Below are positions 9,593 to 18,078 of a stretch of 64,000 nucleotides of DNA, in pieces. Under the pieces are notes generated by a model. That model was not told where the DNA came from and did not search any database. It saw only the letters and a program-made list of their open reading frames with translations. Position 1 is the first letter of the stretch. Each line of letters begins with the position of its first letter. A program made the position numbers and the translations under genes. Source of the DNA: JAICKM01 sp038228295. GTDB lineage: Bacteria; Chloroflexota; Chloroflexia; QHBQ01; JAICKM01. Location: NCBI GenBank assembly GCA_038228295.1, contig JBBRPH010000005.1, forward strand, positions 1 to 64,000, read 5' to 3'.

Positions 9593-10746
9593 AACGTGAG
9601 GGGAGAAGCCGATTGCAGACCTTGCTAGAGCAATTGAACAGGCAGACCGACGCACTGCCGGCCGATCTGAGCGCGTGGTGCCGGATCGAGTCGCCCTCGG
9701 ACGATACGGCGGCGACTACGCGCATGGCGGGGACCGTAGCGGCGTATATGGCGGCGCGCGGAGCCGGCGTGACGCAGCATCCCGGCGCGGCCCATGGCGC
9801 GCTGGTGGAGGCGCGCTGGGCGGGGCCGGCGGGAGTTGCGCCCATTGTGCTGCTGGGCCACCACGACACGGTGCATCCACACGGCAGCCTGACCCGCAAC
9901 CCGGTGCGCGTGGAAGCGGGCCGGTGCTATGGGCCGGGCGGCTACGACATGAAAGCCGGGCTGTTGATGGCGGCGGCGGCCCTGCACGCCCTGATTGCGA
10001 CAGGCCACGCCCTGCCCCGCCCGGTGATCCTGCTCAGTACGGCCGACGAAGAGATCGGCAGCAACGACTCACGGGCACGCATCGAAGCGCTGGCCCGTGA
10101 TGCGGCGGCGGTGCTGGTGCTGGAACCGGCCGCCGCGAACGGCGCGCTAAAAACGGCGCGTAAAGGGGTGGGCATGTTCACCCTCACAGCCCACGGGCGC
10201 GCCGCCCATGCAGGAGTGGACCATGCCGCCGGGGTCAGCGCCATCGGCGAACTGGCCCACCAGATCCTGGCGCTGCACGCGCTCACCGATTATGCACGCG
10301 GCGTAACGGTTAACGTCGGCGTGGTGCATGGGGGCAGCGCCGACAACACCGTGGCCGCCGAAGCGACGGGCCACATAGACGTGCGCCTACCCACCCAAGC
10401 CGATGTAGCGCGGCTCATCCCGCACATCCAGGGACTACAGCCGATCTTGCCCGGCGCACAGATCACGGTCGCCGGTGGCCTCAACCGCCCGCCGATGGAG
10501 CGCAGCCCCGGCACGGCGCGGCTGTTCGCGTTGGCCCAGCAGATCGGCTTGGAACTCGGCCAAACCGTGCAGGAGACGGCGACCGGCGGCGGTAGTGACG
10601 GTAATTTCACCGCCGCGCTGGGCACACCCACCCTCGACGGCCTGGGCGCACACGGCGGCGGCGCACACACTGACGGTGAGTACGTAACCATCGCCGAACT
10701 CGCCCCACGCACCGCACTGCTGGCGGGATTACTGCTGCGTATATGA
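9589..10746 (+). CDS. M20-family metallopeptidase (glutamate carboxypeptidase-like deacylase)
   Basis: A 385-residue zinc hydrolase most like carboxypeptidase G2 and related N-acyl-amino-acid deacylases. Metal ligands are visible: the histidine in LLGHHDTVHPHG, the aspartate in GPGGYDMKAG, the glutamates in STADEEIGSND, the glutamate in LVLEPAAANG and the final histidine in GAHTDGEYV. A dimerisation domain with AHAGVDHAAGVSAI lies in the middle. The start overlaps the aroF stop (ATGA), and its own stop overlaps the next gene. Together with the downstream GNAT it resembles the deacylase/acyltransferase pair of the N-succinylamino-acid racemase pathway. The substrate is not known. Confidence 0.85.
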
Positions 10747-11558
10747 ACTTCACCATCCGCCGCTTGGCGACCACCGCAGACTACGCCGCCGCCGAGGAAT
10801 TGCAGCAATTGGCCTGGGGATCGGGGCCGATTGAGGCTGTGCCGAGCCATCTGCTGGTGACGCTGCAACATGAGGGTGGCCTGGTGCTGGGCGCGTTCCT
10901 ACCGACGGGCGAATTGGTCGGCTTTGTGTTGGGCTTCCTGGGGCGCGATGAGGCGGGGCTGAAGCATTGCTCGCATATGGCGGCCACGCATCCGGCCTAT
11001 CGCGGCCACGACATCGCCTATCGGCTCAAACTGGCCCAGCGTACCATCCTGTTGGAGGAGGGGATGGCACGCTGCACCTGGACCTACGATCCCCTGCTCT
11101 ACCCTAACGCCACACTGAACATCAGCAAACTAGGCGCGATCAGCCGGATCTATCGGCGCAACATCTACGGCTTGATGCGCGACGACCTCAACGCCGATTT
11201 GCCGACCGACCGCCTGTATGTGACCTGGGCGGTCGCGAGCGGGCGGGTGGCTCACTGCGCCGGCGGGGGCCGCGCCCAGGCGCCGGTCGCCGACCGGTTG
11301 CTGACTGCGGTTAGCTGGGACGGCGACCTGCCGATGCTCGCGGGCACTGCACCGCTACCCACCACCGGCACGCCAGTCGGTATCCAGATCCCGCGCGACG
11401 TGGCCGCGCTCAAACGCACCGCGCCTGCCGCCGCCCTAGCGTGGCGCATGACAACCCGCACGCTGTTCGAGGCCGCCTTCGCCGGCGGCTACACAGTAGT
11501 CAATTTCACAGCGGATGGGCCGGGCCTGGGACGCTATACGCTGGCGCGGGAAGCATGA
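10743..11558 (+). CDS. GNAT-family acyltransferase of the COG3375 type
   Basis: A 271-residue predicted acyl-CoA-dependent N-acyltransferase. The N-terminal half has the GNAT core: ADYAAAEELQQLAWG, then GFVLGFLGRDEAGLKHCSHM and AATHPAYRGHDIAYRLKLAQR, the acetyl-CoA pyrophosphate loop region. TYDPLLYPNATLNISKLG is characteristic of the COG3375 group, members of which accompany menC/NSAR racemase genes and M20 deacylases in other bacteria. The start overlaps the M20 gene by 4 bases. It is the last gene of the men operon. No menC-like enolase-superfamily gene is present beside it. Confidence 0.75.
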   Translation: MNFTIRRLATTADYAAAEELQQLAWGSGPIEAVPSHLLVTLQHEGGLVLGAFLPTGELVGFVLGFLGRDEAGLKHCSHMAATHPAYRGHDIAYRLKLAQRTILLEEGMARCTWTYDPLLYPNATLNISKLGAISRIYRRNIYGLMRDDLNADLPTDRLYVTWAVASGRVAHCAGGGRAQAPVADRLLTAVSWDGDLPMLAGTAPLPTTGTPVGIQIPRDVAALKRTAPAAALAWRMTTRTLFEAAFAGGYTVVNFTADGPGLGRYTLAREA

Positions 11559-11644
11559 GCCGCGAAAGGGAGGGGTTATGAATCTCCACATTCGACCGAT
11601 GGGCAATACTGATCAAGAAGTGTGAGCCGCGCAAAGGGCGGATT
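11559..11644 (+). pseudogene. Remnant of a duplicated GNAT gene start
   Basis: The leader and first codons of the following GNAT gene occur twice. GAGCCGCGAAAGGGAGGGG, then ATG (11578), is closely matched by GAGCCGCGCAAAGGGCGG, then ATG (11645), and both continue AATCTCCACATTCGACCGATGGG. The first copy reads only MNLHIRPMGNTDQEV before TGA at 11623-11625. This looks like a tandem gene duplicate that has lost nearly all of its body. Either copy of the leader could recruit ribosomes. Confidence 0.6.
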
Positions 11645-12127
11645 ATGAATCTCCACATTCGACCGATGGGTACTAGTGATATTGAAGACGTAGTACAACT
11701 ATTGTTATTAGCGTGGGCACCGGTTTTCCTGTCATTTGAGGAAGTGTTAGGCACCAAAATCTACCGACTGATTTATCCCGATTGGCAAACCAGCCAACGG
11801 GCGGTCGTGGAGACGATACGCCAAGACGAAAAAAACACGAGTTGGATCGCCGAAGTAGACGGAGTGATCGCCGGATTTATCACTTGGGAGTTAAACTACC
11901 GGGAGCAAACGGGCGAAGTGCAACTGCCGGCCGTGCATCCGGCCTACCAAAATCAGGGCATCGGCACAGCATTGAATGAGTTTGCACTGCGAGCGCTGAA
12001 GGAAAGCGGAATGAAGCCGGCCGTAGTCGGCACCGGTGGCGATCCGGGGCACGCCCCGGCCCGCAGATCGTATGAGAAAGCGGGCTACAGGGCTTTACCA
12101 ATCGTGCGCTACTACCAGGATTTATAG
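11645..12127 (+). CDS. GNAT-family N-acetyltransferase
   Basis: A 160-residue GNAT protein: LHIRPMGTSDIEDVVQLLLL at the start, IAEVDGVIAGFITWELNY in the core, VHPAYQNQGIGTALNEFAL as the acetyl-CoA binding motif A, and a late YEKAGYRALPIVRYYQD. The substrate is unknown. The sequence is less GC-rich than the neighbouring men genes and is preceded by a partial duplicate of its own start. It runs convergently towards the YjbR-like gene at 12141. Confidence 0.85.
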   Translation: MNLHIRPMGTSDIEDVVQLLLLAWAPVFLSFEEVLGTKIYRLIYPDWQTSQRAVVETIRQDEKNTSWIAEVDGVIAGFITWELNYREQTGEVQLPAVHPAYQNQGIGTALNEFALRALKESGMKPAVVGTGGDPGHAPARRSYEKAGYRALPIVRYYQDL

Positions 12128-12140
12128 GGATCTCCGACGG

Positions 12141-12524
12141 CTACGGTGTGTGGTGCGCCTGATCGAGCTGCGCGACTAGCCGCTTGGGGGCGACAGCCCG
12201 GTAGCTCTCCTCGATCCACTCCTGCAGCAGATCGAGCGGGAGCGTGTCTGCCAGGACGAAGCGCGCCGTGACCCAGCCGGCTTTGCCGAGATTGTAGCCG
12301 GACGGTTTGACGAACGGCATTTGCAACGCATACACCCCTGTGTGGGGCAGTTTAATACCCACCTGCAACCGCTTGTCGAGGTCTTCTAGCAAGCCAAAGA
12401 AGACGAATATCTTTTTGTGGACCTTGATCACCCGCTCGCCCCAGGGAAACTCTTCCTGCGCGTCAGGCAGGTTCAGTGCAAACGTCCGCAACGTCTCTGC
12501 CGCCGCCGGTAGCTCACTCGCCAT
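12141..12524 (-). CDS. MmcQ/YjbR-family protein
   Basis: A 127-residue protein of the small MmcQ/YjbR (DUF419) family, which has a CyaY-like fold and a proposed but poorly characterised DNA-binding role. Family features include an early FPWGERVIKVHKKIFVF stretch, KLPHTGVYALQ, and KAGWVTARFVLADTLP followed by a helical end with EESYRAVAPKRL. Nothing in the context points to a specific role. It stands alone on the minus strand between two GNAT genes and a DUF503 gene. Confidence 0.8.
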   Translation of the reverse strand: MASELPAAAETLRTFALNLPDAQEEFPWGERVIKVHKKIFVFFGLLEDLDKRLQVGIKLPHTGVYALQMPFVKPSGYNLGKAGWVTARFVLADTLPLDLLQEWIEESYRAVAPKRLVAQLDQAHHTP

Positions 12525-12632
12525 ACGCGCCCTCCCCGGCTAACCATCGGACCATATAAAACGTGAGATGTGCTGCCTAACTATAAACCACCGTTCGTAA
12601 GTTACGTTTCACGCAGCACGTTTCACGCTACG
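12525..12632. repeat. Short intergenic stretch with ACGTTTC heptads
   Basis: Between the YjbR-like gene and the DUF503 stop lies ACGTTTC, ACGCAGC, ACGTTTC, ACGCTAC at about 12603-12630, another heptad tract. The related unit AAACGTGAG occurs at 12560 and at the M20 start (9591). No gene or terminator is evident here. Confidence 0.5.
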
Positions 12633-12926
12633 CTACAGCAGATGCGCGATCTCGATATCGTAATCCTCAAGCCCGCCTTCCAGCAGATTGCTTTCGATGA
12701 AGTTGATCGTGTGTTGCAGGATTTCATTGGCGTGGGGAGCGCTGTTGCTGACGCAGGTAACACCGAGGACAGCGGCATCCAGGCTATCGTTGTCTTCGAT
12801 TTCGGCGGCGGCCACATGGAACTTACTCTGCACCCGCGCCAGGATGGATTTGACGACGTGGCGTTTATCTTTAATCGTGCCGTTTTCCGGCAAGAAGATC
12901 ACGACACGCATGGCACCGACGATCAT
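12633..12926 (-). CDS. DUF503-family protein
   Basis: A 97-residue member of the DUF503 (YlxP-like) family of small ferredoxin-fold proteins, often found near rbfA and translation factors. It shows MIVGAMRVVIFLPENGTIKDKR at the start (positions 1-22) and ends with YDIEIAHLL. ATG 12926 was chosen over an upstream in-frame start because it is preceded by AGGAGG with 8-base spacing and matches family length. A TTGACC-16-TATAAT promoter lies directly upstream. The function is unknown. Confidence 0.85.
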   Translation of the reverse strand: MIVGAMRVVIFLPENGTIKDKRHVVKSILARVQSKFHVAAAEIEDNDSLDAAVLGVTCVSNSAPHANEILQHTINFIESNLLEGGLEDYDIEIAHLL

Positions 12927-12974
12927 AGGGCGTCCTCCTGCGGTCCGCGCCGGCACTACCCAGGCGCGCGCTCC

Positions 12975-13002
12975 ATTATACCGTAGGAGCCGCGGGGGTC
13001 AA
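12975..13002 (-). promoter_or_regulatory. Promoter of the DUF503 gene
   Basis: Read on the minus strand: TTGACC (13002-12997), 16 bases, TATAAT (12980-12975). The -35 box overlaps the last codons of the receiver gene at 12999, so the DUF503 gene probably has its own promoter. Confidence 0.65.
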
Positions 13003-13364
13003 GCTGCGTCGGCGTTCAGGAGATTGCGACGGTGCGACCAGTCTTGCAGCACACCGACAAAGGCCGGGAGTTCAAACGGTTTGGCAAGCACCGAGGGGTT
13101 GCCGAGCGCGGTGCGGTCGCCGGGAGTCAGATCTTGGCCGGTAAGGGCGAGTACGGGCAGGCCGGCCCCCGCAGCGTGGCGTACCGCCTGCCCCACATGG
13201 TCGGCCGGCCAGATGAAACAATCGAGATCCGCGATCACGGCAACCGAAGGCAGGGCCGGGTCGTCATCCTCGGTCACATCCCAGCCTTCCAGTGACAAAA
13301 TGAGGCGCACCAGCACGCGCAGGTTGGGGTTTTCGATCAGCACCCGGCAGCGGGGATTTTCCAA
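12999..13364 (-). CDS. Stand-alone atypical response-regulator receiver domain
   Basis: A 121-residue protein that is a receiver domain only. The first strand reads RVLIENPNLRVLVRL where a canonical receiver has a DD acidic pair; here it is E-N. A candidate phosphoacceptor aspartate follows in VAVIADLD, the conserved threonine is in LALTG and the lysine in LAKPFE. The altered acidic pocket suggests weakened or absent phosphorylation. The start appears to be TTG 13364. It lies downstream of the response regulator and histidine kinase on the same strand and may belong to their circuit. No output domain is present. Confidence 0.7.
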   Translation of the reverse strand: MENPRCRVLIENPNLRVLVRLILSLEGWDVTEDDDPALPSVAVIADLDCFIWPADHVGQAVRHAAGAGLPVLALTGQDLTPGDRTALGNPSVLAKPFELPAFVGVLQDWSHRRNLLNADAA

Positions 13365-13528
13365 AATCGTCTCTACCTCTCAGGAATTTATGCCGCATCC
13401 AACACCGCGTCACACAAATCCATGATACAAGATAGAGGTCTTTTTGCCGTGCCGATTTCTGAGGAAAAGGTCACAAAATGATCGCAAAGCGGCAAAGTTG
13501 CGGAAGGCCGGACCGGCGGCCGGCCTAC
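13365..13528. other. Gap between the receiver gene and the response regulator
   Basis: A 164-base gap with no convincing gene. It could contain the leader of the receiver gene. I see no clear terminator or promoter in it. Confidence 0.4.
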
Positions 13529-14221
13529 TCAGGCGGGAACGGTGTAGCCGAAACCGGGCCGCGTCAGCAGATAACGCGGATTGGCCGGGTCGAGTTCGAT
13601 TTTTTGTCGCAGCCGGGCTACATAGACGCGCAGTTGGTGCAACTCACCGCGCCATTCCGGCCCCCAAACCTGTTCCAGCAGCATCTCGTGCGTCAGCACC
13701 TTACCGCGATGACCGACCAGCAGCGCCAGCAGGCGGTACTCGGTAGGCGTGAGCATGATTTCCGCGCCGGCCCGATAGACGCGCTTGCCCACCATATCCA
13801 CCGTCAGATCGTCCCCAACGACCACGGTGGCCGCCGCAGGCACATCGGCGGGGCGGGTGCGGCGCAGCAGCGCACGCACCCGCGCGGTCAATTCGTCGGC
13901 GCCGAACGGCTTGAGCAGGTAATCGTCTGCCCCACTGTCGAGGCCATGCACAATATCGGTCTCGGCAGCGCGGGCAGTCAGCATCAAGATCGGCACCTGC
14001 GACACCGCGCGCACCCGCTGAGCGACCGTGAAGCCGTCCATCTCCGGCATCATCACGTCCAGCACGATCAGGTCAGGGGTCTGGTTCAGCGCCAAATCGA
14101 GCGCTTGGCGGCCGTCGGGCGCGGTGATCGCCCGATAGCCTTCGAGTTCGAGCGTGCGCCGCACCAACTTCATCATGCGCGCGTCATCTTCAGCAATCAA
14201 GATCGTAGGTTGTTTTAACAT
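13529..14221 (-). CDS. OmpR/PhoB-type response regulator
   Basis: A 230-residue two-domain regulator. Receiver domain (about 5-120): ILIAEDDARMMK acidic pair, LIVLDVMMPEMDG phosphoacceptor, LTARAAE and DYLLKPFGADEL. The C-terminal winged-helix domain (about 135-228) has MLTPTEYRLLALLVGHRGKV, WGPEWRGELHQLRVYVARLR and PRYLLTRPGFGYTV. ATG 14221 follows AGGAGG. It overlaps the 3' end of the histidine kinase by 32 bases, so the two are translationally linked partners. The regulon is unknown. Confidence 0.93.
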   Translation of the reverse strand: MLKQPTILIAEDDARMMKLVRRTLELEGYRAITAPDGRQALDLALNQTPDLIVLDVMMPEMDGFTVAQRVRAVSQVPILMLTARAAETDIVHGLDSGADDYLLKPFGADELTARVRALLRRTRPADVPAAATVVVGDDLTVDMVGKRVYRAGAEIMLTPTEYRLLALLVGHRGKVLTHEMLLEQVWGPEWRGELHQLRVYVARLRQKIELDPANPRYLLTRPGFGYTVPA

Positions 14222-17200
14222 GACTCTCCTCCTGCACCCGCGGCACCACAGGTAAACGCACGGTAAAGGTGGCCCCCTGACTGGGGGGACTTTCCACTTG
14301 GATGCGACCGTGGTGCGCGTCCAGGATGCGGCGAGTGATCGCCAGGCCGAGGCCGGTGCCGCCGACGGTACGGGTCAGACCCGAATCCACCCGATGAAAG
14401 GGATCGAACACGCGCTGGAGATGGTCGGCCGGGATGCCGGGGCCGCTGTCGGCAACCGCGAAGGACACCCACTCGCCTTCGTCGGCGGCCCGCACGCGGA
14501 TGTGGCCGCCCATCGGGGTGTATTTCGCAGCGTTATCAAGCAAATTGGCGAGTACCTGACGGATGCGGCGGGAATCCGCCGACACTAGCGGCAAGCGCTC
14601 CGGGATTTCAACGGTCAACGTTTGCCGGCCCGCCGCTAGACGCGGCACAAAATCAGCGGTCTCCGCACGCAATAACGGCACAAGATCGAGCAGTTCGCAC
14701 TCCATACTGAGCAGCGAGGCTTCGAGCCGGCCCATGTTGAGCAGATTGCCGACCAGTTCGGCCAACCGGTCGCTCGACTGCTCAATATCGCCCAGGAACT
14801 CGCGCTGCTCCTCCAGGCTCAGGCGGTCGCCATAACGCAGCATGGTGCTGGTGAAGCCCTTGATCGCCGCCAACGGTGTGCGGAGTTCGTGCGAGACAGT
14901 CGCGAGCAATTCGGATTTCAGACGGTCGGCTTCGCGGGCGGCGTGAGCCTGGGCGGCGGCGGCTTCAAGCCGTTCGCGCTCAGTCAGATCGCGCACAATA
15001 ACCATGAGGCCGGTAACACGCCCGCGCTCGTCGTGGACTTCGGCGGGCGTGAGGCCGGCGGAAAAACCCGCGCCGTCGCGGCGGCGCAGCGTCACCGGCA
15101 CTTCGCGGCCCGGCGGTAACTCGCCCGCCACCAGGGCGCTGAAGGTAGCCCAAGATCGCTCATCTTCGTCCAGCGGCCAGTAGGGGTAGGGCGGTAGGCG
15201 GCCGTCTAGCTCTTCGGCGGTGTAGCCGACCATCGCGCAAAAGGCGCGGTTCGCCAGCACATGACGCCCCTCTGTGTCTACGACGGCCAGCCCTTCGCTC
15301 ATCGAATCGATCAACGAGCCGGAGAAGCGGTGGGCGGCCTGCATCGCGTCATAGAGATAGGCTTTATCGAGCGCAACGGCAGCCTGGCTCGCCAACGGGG
15401 CCAACGCCGTCTCATCACCGGGCTGCAAGTTCGCTCCCAAGATCACCAGCAAACCCAGCAAGCGGTCGCGGGCGATCAACGGAGCGACGATAGCCTGCCA
15501 CACCCCCAGTAGCTCAGTAAACACCTGGCGTAAGGCAGGGTTCGCCGTAGGAAAGACGGCCGCCAGCACCGGGCTGATATCGGGCGTAAACTGCACCTCG
15601 CGCCGATGGAGCGCGTCGCTGATGGCGGGGACGCTACCCAGCGGCAACCCACCGGGCGGCAGCGGTAGCAACCCGAGGTCGGTCACCTTCGCCAGATCAC
15701 GATCGCCGAACGAATGGGCCAGCACCTGCAACGAACCGGCGGGCGCGTCAAGCCCCAACGCCACGGCGTGCAGGCCGAGACTGCGGAGGCCGGCGAAAGT
15801 TTGCGCGTACACCTCGTCGGCATGGCGTGCGGCCTGGATTTGCACGCTGACGTTGTTGAGCGCGTGCAAGCGTTCACTGAGGCGGCGCACAGCGGCCAAG
15901 TGTTCACGTGTCTCTTCGTAGAGCCGCGCGGTGGTAAGTGCTGAGGCGACCTGGGCCGCCAAGTGGCGCAACAAGTCGGGGGTCAACGGCAGCCAGTTGG
16001 GCATATGGGCGATATTGGCGAAGCCGAGTACGCCCAGCAGCCAGCCGCGATAGAGGACCGGCACCAGGATCGCCGACTCAAGGCCCAGCGCCCGGTAGGT
16101 CTGTTCGCTAGGAGCCGGATCGGGATTACCGCTTTCGCTCAAATAGAGCAACTCACCGCGCAGAATAGCCGGCATGAGGTCAGGCCAGGCGGTTTGTGGG
16201 TCGCTGCTGCCGCGCAGATCCCGCCCGCCGGGAGACGTCCAGGCGTGGCGGATGGTGGCGGCCGTCAGATCGGAGCTGTAAGCGGAGAAAAAGCAACTTT
16301 CACAAGGGATCAGGCGGGCGGCGGTTTCGACGAGGCTGGCCTGCACTTCGTCGTCGCTATGCGCCAGCAGCAGGGCTTCGATGATCCCGTTGAAGGTGGA
16401 TTGAAAATTCGCTTCCAAGCGCGACCGCTCTAACATCCGGGCGTTAGTGATCGCCAGGGCGGCTTGGCGGGCAAACAGCTCCAGCAGCCGCACATCATTA
16501 GGACCGAAATGCCGCCCGCCCGGCTGGGCCAGCACACCAATCGAGCCGATGGGACCGAACGAGCCGGTGAGCGGATGCACCAGCGACGCACTGATGCCTA
16601 GTTCTTCGGAGCCGCCTGGTTGGTGGGTGGTCCAGATTTCCGGCCGCCCCGTCAGCGTCACGCGGGCGACGATGCTGGTGTCGGCGCTATAGACCCGCCC
16701 CAGCAACGGTCGCATCGCCGCGCCGCTGACGACGGTGGTTCGCACTGAGCGCCCATCGGGTTCGAGCAGATTGATCGCCGCGCCGTCGCCGGCCAGCAAC
16801 TCTTGCGCCCGGTCGGCGATCAGTTGCAACACATCGGGTTCGCCCAGATGGCTATTCAGCGCAGCGGTGATTTCGCTCACTGCTTCGGCGGCTTCCAGTT
16901 GCGAGCGTTGGGCAGCAAGGCGCGCCCGCAGGTCGGCGGCCGGTAAGATCGCACCAACGCTGTGCAGGTAAAGTTGGGCCAGTGCGAATGCCGGATCAGG
17001 AGCCGGGGCGGTGCAATAACCCAACAGCGCCATCCCGCTTGCGTCTGTACCGGGTAATCCAATGCGCCAGACGGTCTGCACCCCGGCCGCCGTCAGGGCA
17101 GCGGCCAACGGCGACACCAAATCCCGCGCCGCGACCGCGCCGTCGTCACCTGCGACACCGTCAATCACGAGGCCCGCCGACAGGGTCGGCAGGTTCGCCG

Positions 17201-17414
17201 CCCCTACTACGCGCAACCCGCCGGCCGGGTCGGCGACCAAGATCGCCACCACTTCGGGCGCGAACAGATCGCGCAAATGGATCAGGATGGTGGCATAGAG
17301 CAGCGCGCTATCGGTCACCGGCAAGGCGCGCACCGCCGCCAGCACCCGCGCCGGCAGCGCATCGTCCGTGAGCCGCACATAGTCCGGCTCCGCCTGTAAT
17401 AGCAAGTCGCCCAT
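14190..17414 (-). CDS. Multi-GAF, PAS sensor histidine kinase
   Basis: A 1074-residue soluble-looking sensor kinase with no clear transmembrane segment. It carries about four GAF-like domains (roughly 30-165, 185-325, 335-505, 520-685), a PAS domain (about 695-810), a HisKA domain with the phospho-accepting histidine in VSHELRTPLAAIKG (His about 842) and a HATPase domain (NLLDNAAKYTP, then ADSGPGIP and GGTGLGLAI). ATG 17414 was chosen because TATAAT (17427-17422) lies only 7 bases upstream, making the longer open frame unlikely. It is the cognate kinase for the overlapping PhoB-type regulator. The signal is unknown; GAF domains suggest a small intracellular ligand. Confidence 0.9.
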   Translation of the reverse strand: MGDLLLQAEPDYVRLTDDALPARVLAAVRALPVTDSALLYATILIHLRDLFAPEVVAILVADPAGGLRVVGAANLPTLSAGLVIDGVAGDDGAVAARDLVSPLAAALTAAGVQTVWRIGLPGTDASGMALLGYCTAPAPDPAFALAQLYLHSVGAILPAADLRARLAAQRSQLEAAEAVSEITAALNSHLGEPDVLQLIADRAQELLAGDGAAINLLEPDGRSVRTTVVSGAAMRPLLGRVYSADTSIVARVTLTGRPEIWTTHQPGGSEELGISASLVHPLTGSFGPIGSIGVLAQPGGRHFGPNDVRLLELFARQAALAITNARMLERSRLEANFQSTFNGIIEALLLAHSDDEVQASLVETAARLIPCESCFFSAYSSDLTAATIRHAWTSPGGRDLRGSSDPQTAWPDLMPAILRGELLYLSESGNPDPAPSEQTYRALGLESAILVPVLYRGWLLGVLGFANIAHMPNWLPLTPDLLRHLAAQVASALTTARLYEETREHLAAVRRLSERLHALNNVSVQIQAARHADEVYAQTFAGLRSLGLHAVALGLDAPAGSLQVLAHSFGDRDLAKVTDLGLLPLPPGGLPLGSVPAISDALHRREVQFTPDISPVLAAVFPTANPALRQVFTELLGVWQAIVAPLIARDRLLGLLVILGANLQPGDETALAPLASQAAVALDKAYLYDAMQAAHRFSGSLIDSMSEGLAVVDTEGRHVLANRAFCAMVGYTAEELDGRLPPYPYWPLDEDERSWATFSALVAGELPPGREVPVTLRRRDGAGFSAGLTPAEVHDERGRVTGLMVIVRDLTERERLEAAAAQAHAAREADRLKSELLATVSHELRTPLAAIKGFTSTMLRYGDRLSLEEQREFLGDIEQSSDRLAELVGNLLNMGRLEASLLSMECELLDLVPLLRAETADFVPRLAAGRQTLTVEIPERLPLVSADSRRIRQVLANLLDNAAKYTPMGGHIRVRAADEGEWVSFAVADSGPGIPADHLQRVFDPFHRVDSGLTRTVGGTGLGLAITRRILDAHHGRIQVESPPSQGATFTVRLPVVPRVQEESHVKTTYDLDC

Positions 17415-17421
17415 AGCAGCA

Positions 17422-17450
17422 ATTATAGCCGCGCAGCGTAGCGGGCGCAA
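17422..17450 (-). promoter_or_regulatory. Promoter of the histidine kinase, leaderless arrangement
   Basis: On the minus strand: TTGCGC (17450-17445), 17 bases, TATAAT (17427-17422). The start codon A is at 17414, with only 7 bases between, so the transcript would begin at or next to the ATG. Confidence 0.6.
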
Positions 17451-17504
17451 GCGCCGCCCACTTGCGCGCAGCATATCATGCTGTAACCGTCTAAGCGTAG
17501 CCAT

Positions 17505-18078
17505 CAGGGATAGGCTGTTTACTATAGTTTGGCGATTGGCGTGGTAATGTAGCAGCGCCCTCTGCTGGGGTTAGTATGTGGCTAGAACCCACCGGCTAGC
17601 CAGCCTTTGTAAGTCAGATAACCTATCAGATTTCGATGGGTTCATCGTAATTGCCTACTTTCTAGTATTGACAAAGTTAGAATTTAGATACCTACTAAAT
17701 GTAAGTAGGCTAGATGAAGTAGATTTCATGATAGGCGGAAGGCTGTAGCAGTCATCCACCTCCGAAGTTTCGGCTCTTTGAGGTTTAGTGTGGTTGAGTA
17801 GCAAGGACTCAATGATCAGGCTGGATGTATGGAGAGGCACCGCGTAGGAATTGCCTCCTGTCGGGTCGCTTAGAGGCTTCGCTACCTTGCCAAACTACCA
17901 GAAAACCTTGAGTGGTTGGCACTCAACCACACTAAACCTCAAAGAGCCGAAGTTTCTTAGACTCATGTATTTAGAGTGCATATCTCAGTAGCACAATAGA
18001 ACTCCTCTGCAACCTCGAAGTAGCTTGCAACCGGACAGCAAAGGTTAAGCTGTGCGTGAACACAAGAGGAGGCGGTGA
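17505..18078. other. Non-coding region upstream of the PDZ gene
   Basis: A 570-base stretch, visibly more AT-rich than its neighbours, with no convincing gene on either strand. It contains the 29-bp inverted repeat at 17771-17949 and a small hairpin CCTACT/AGTAGG near 17691-17709. GAATTGCCTCCT near 17849-17860 is also found right beside the insertion sequence end at 167. The last 20 bases hold the AGAGGAGG ribosome site of the PDZ gene. Confidence 0.5.
17771..17949. repeat. 29-bp perfect inverted repeat with 121-base spacer
   Basis: CGGCTCTTTGAGGTTTAGTG begins the left arm (17771-17799), and its exact reverse complement forms the right arm (17921-17949). The 121 bases between show no gene. 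The structure could be a small non-autonomous element, a folded RNA or a cruciform site. No terminal duplication is obvious. Confidence 0.75.

Noticed and set aside
17668..17696. TTGACA at 17668-17673 as a promoter
   Set aside because: The sequence 17 bases downstream is CCTACT, a poor -10 box, and no gene follows within a sensible distance.
17655..17840. Minus-strand open frame of 61 residues in the gene-free gap
   Set aside because: It spans one arm of the inverted repeat, has no ribosome site or recognisable motif and has ordinary non-coding composition.
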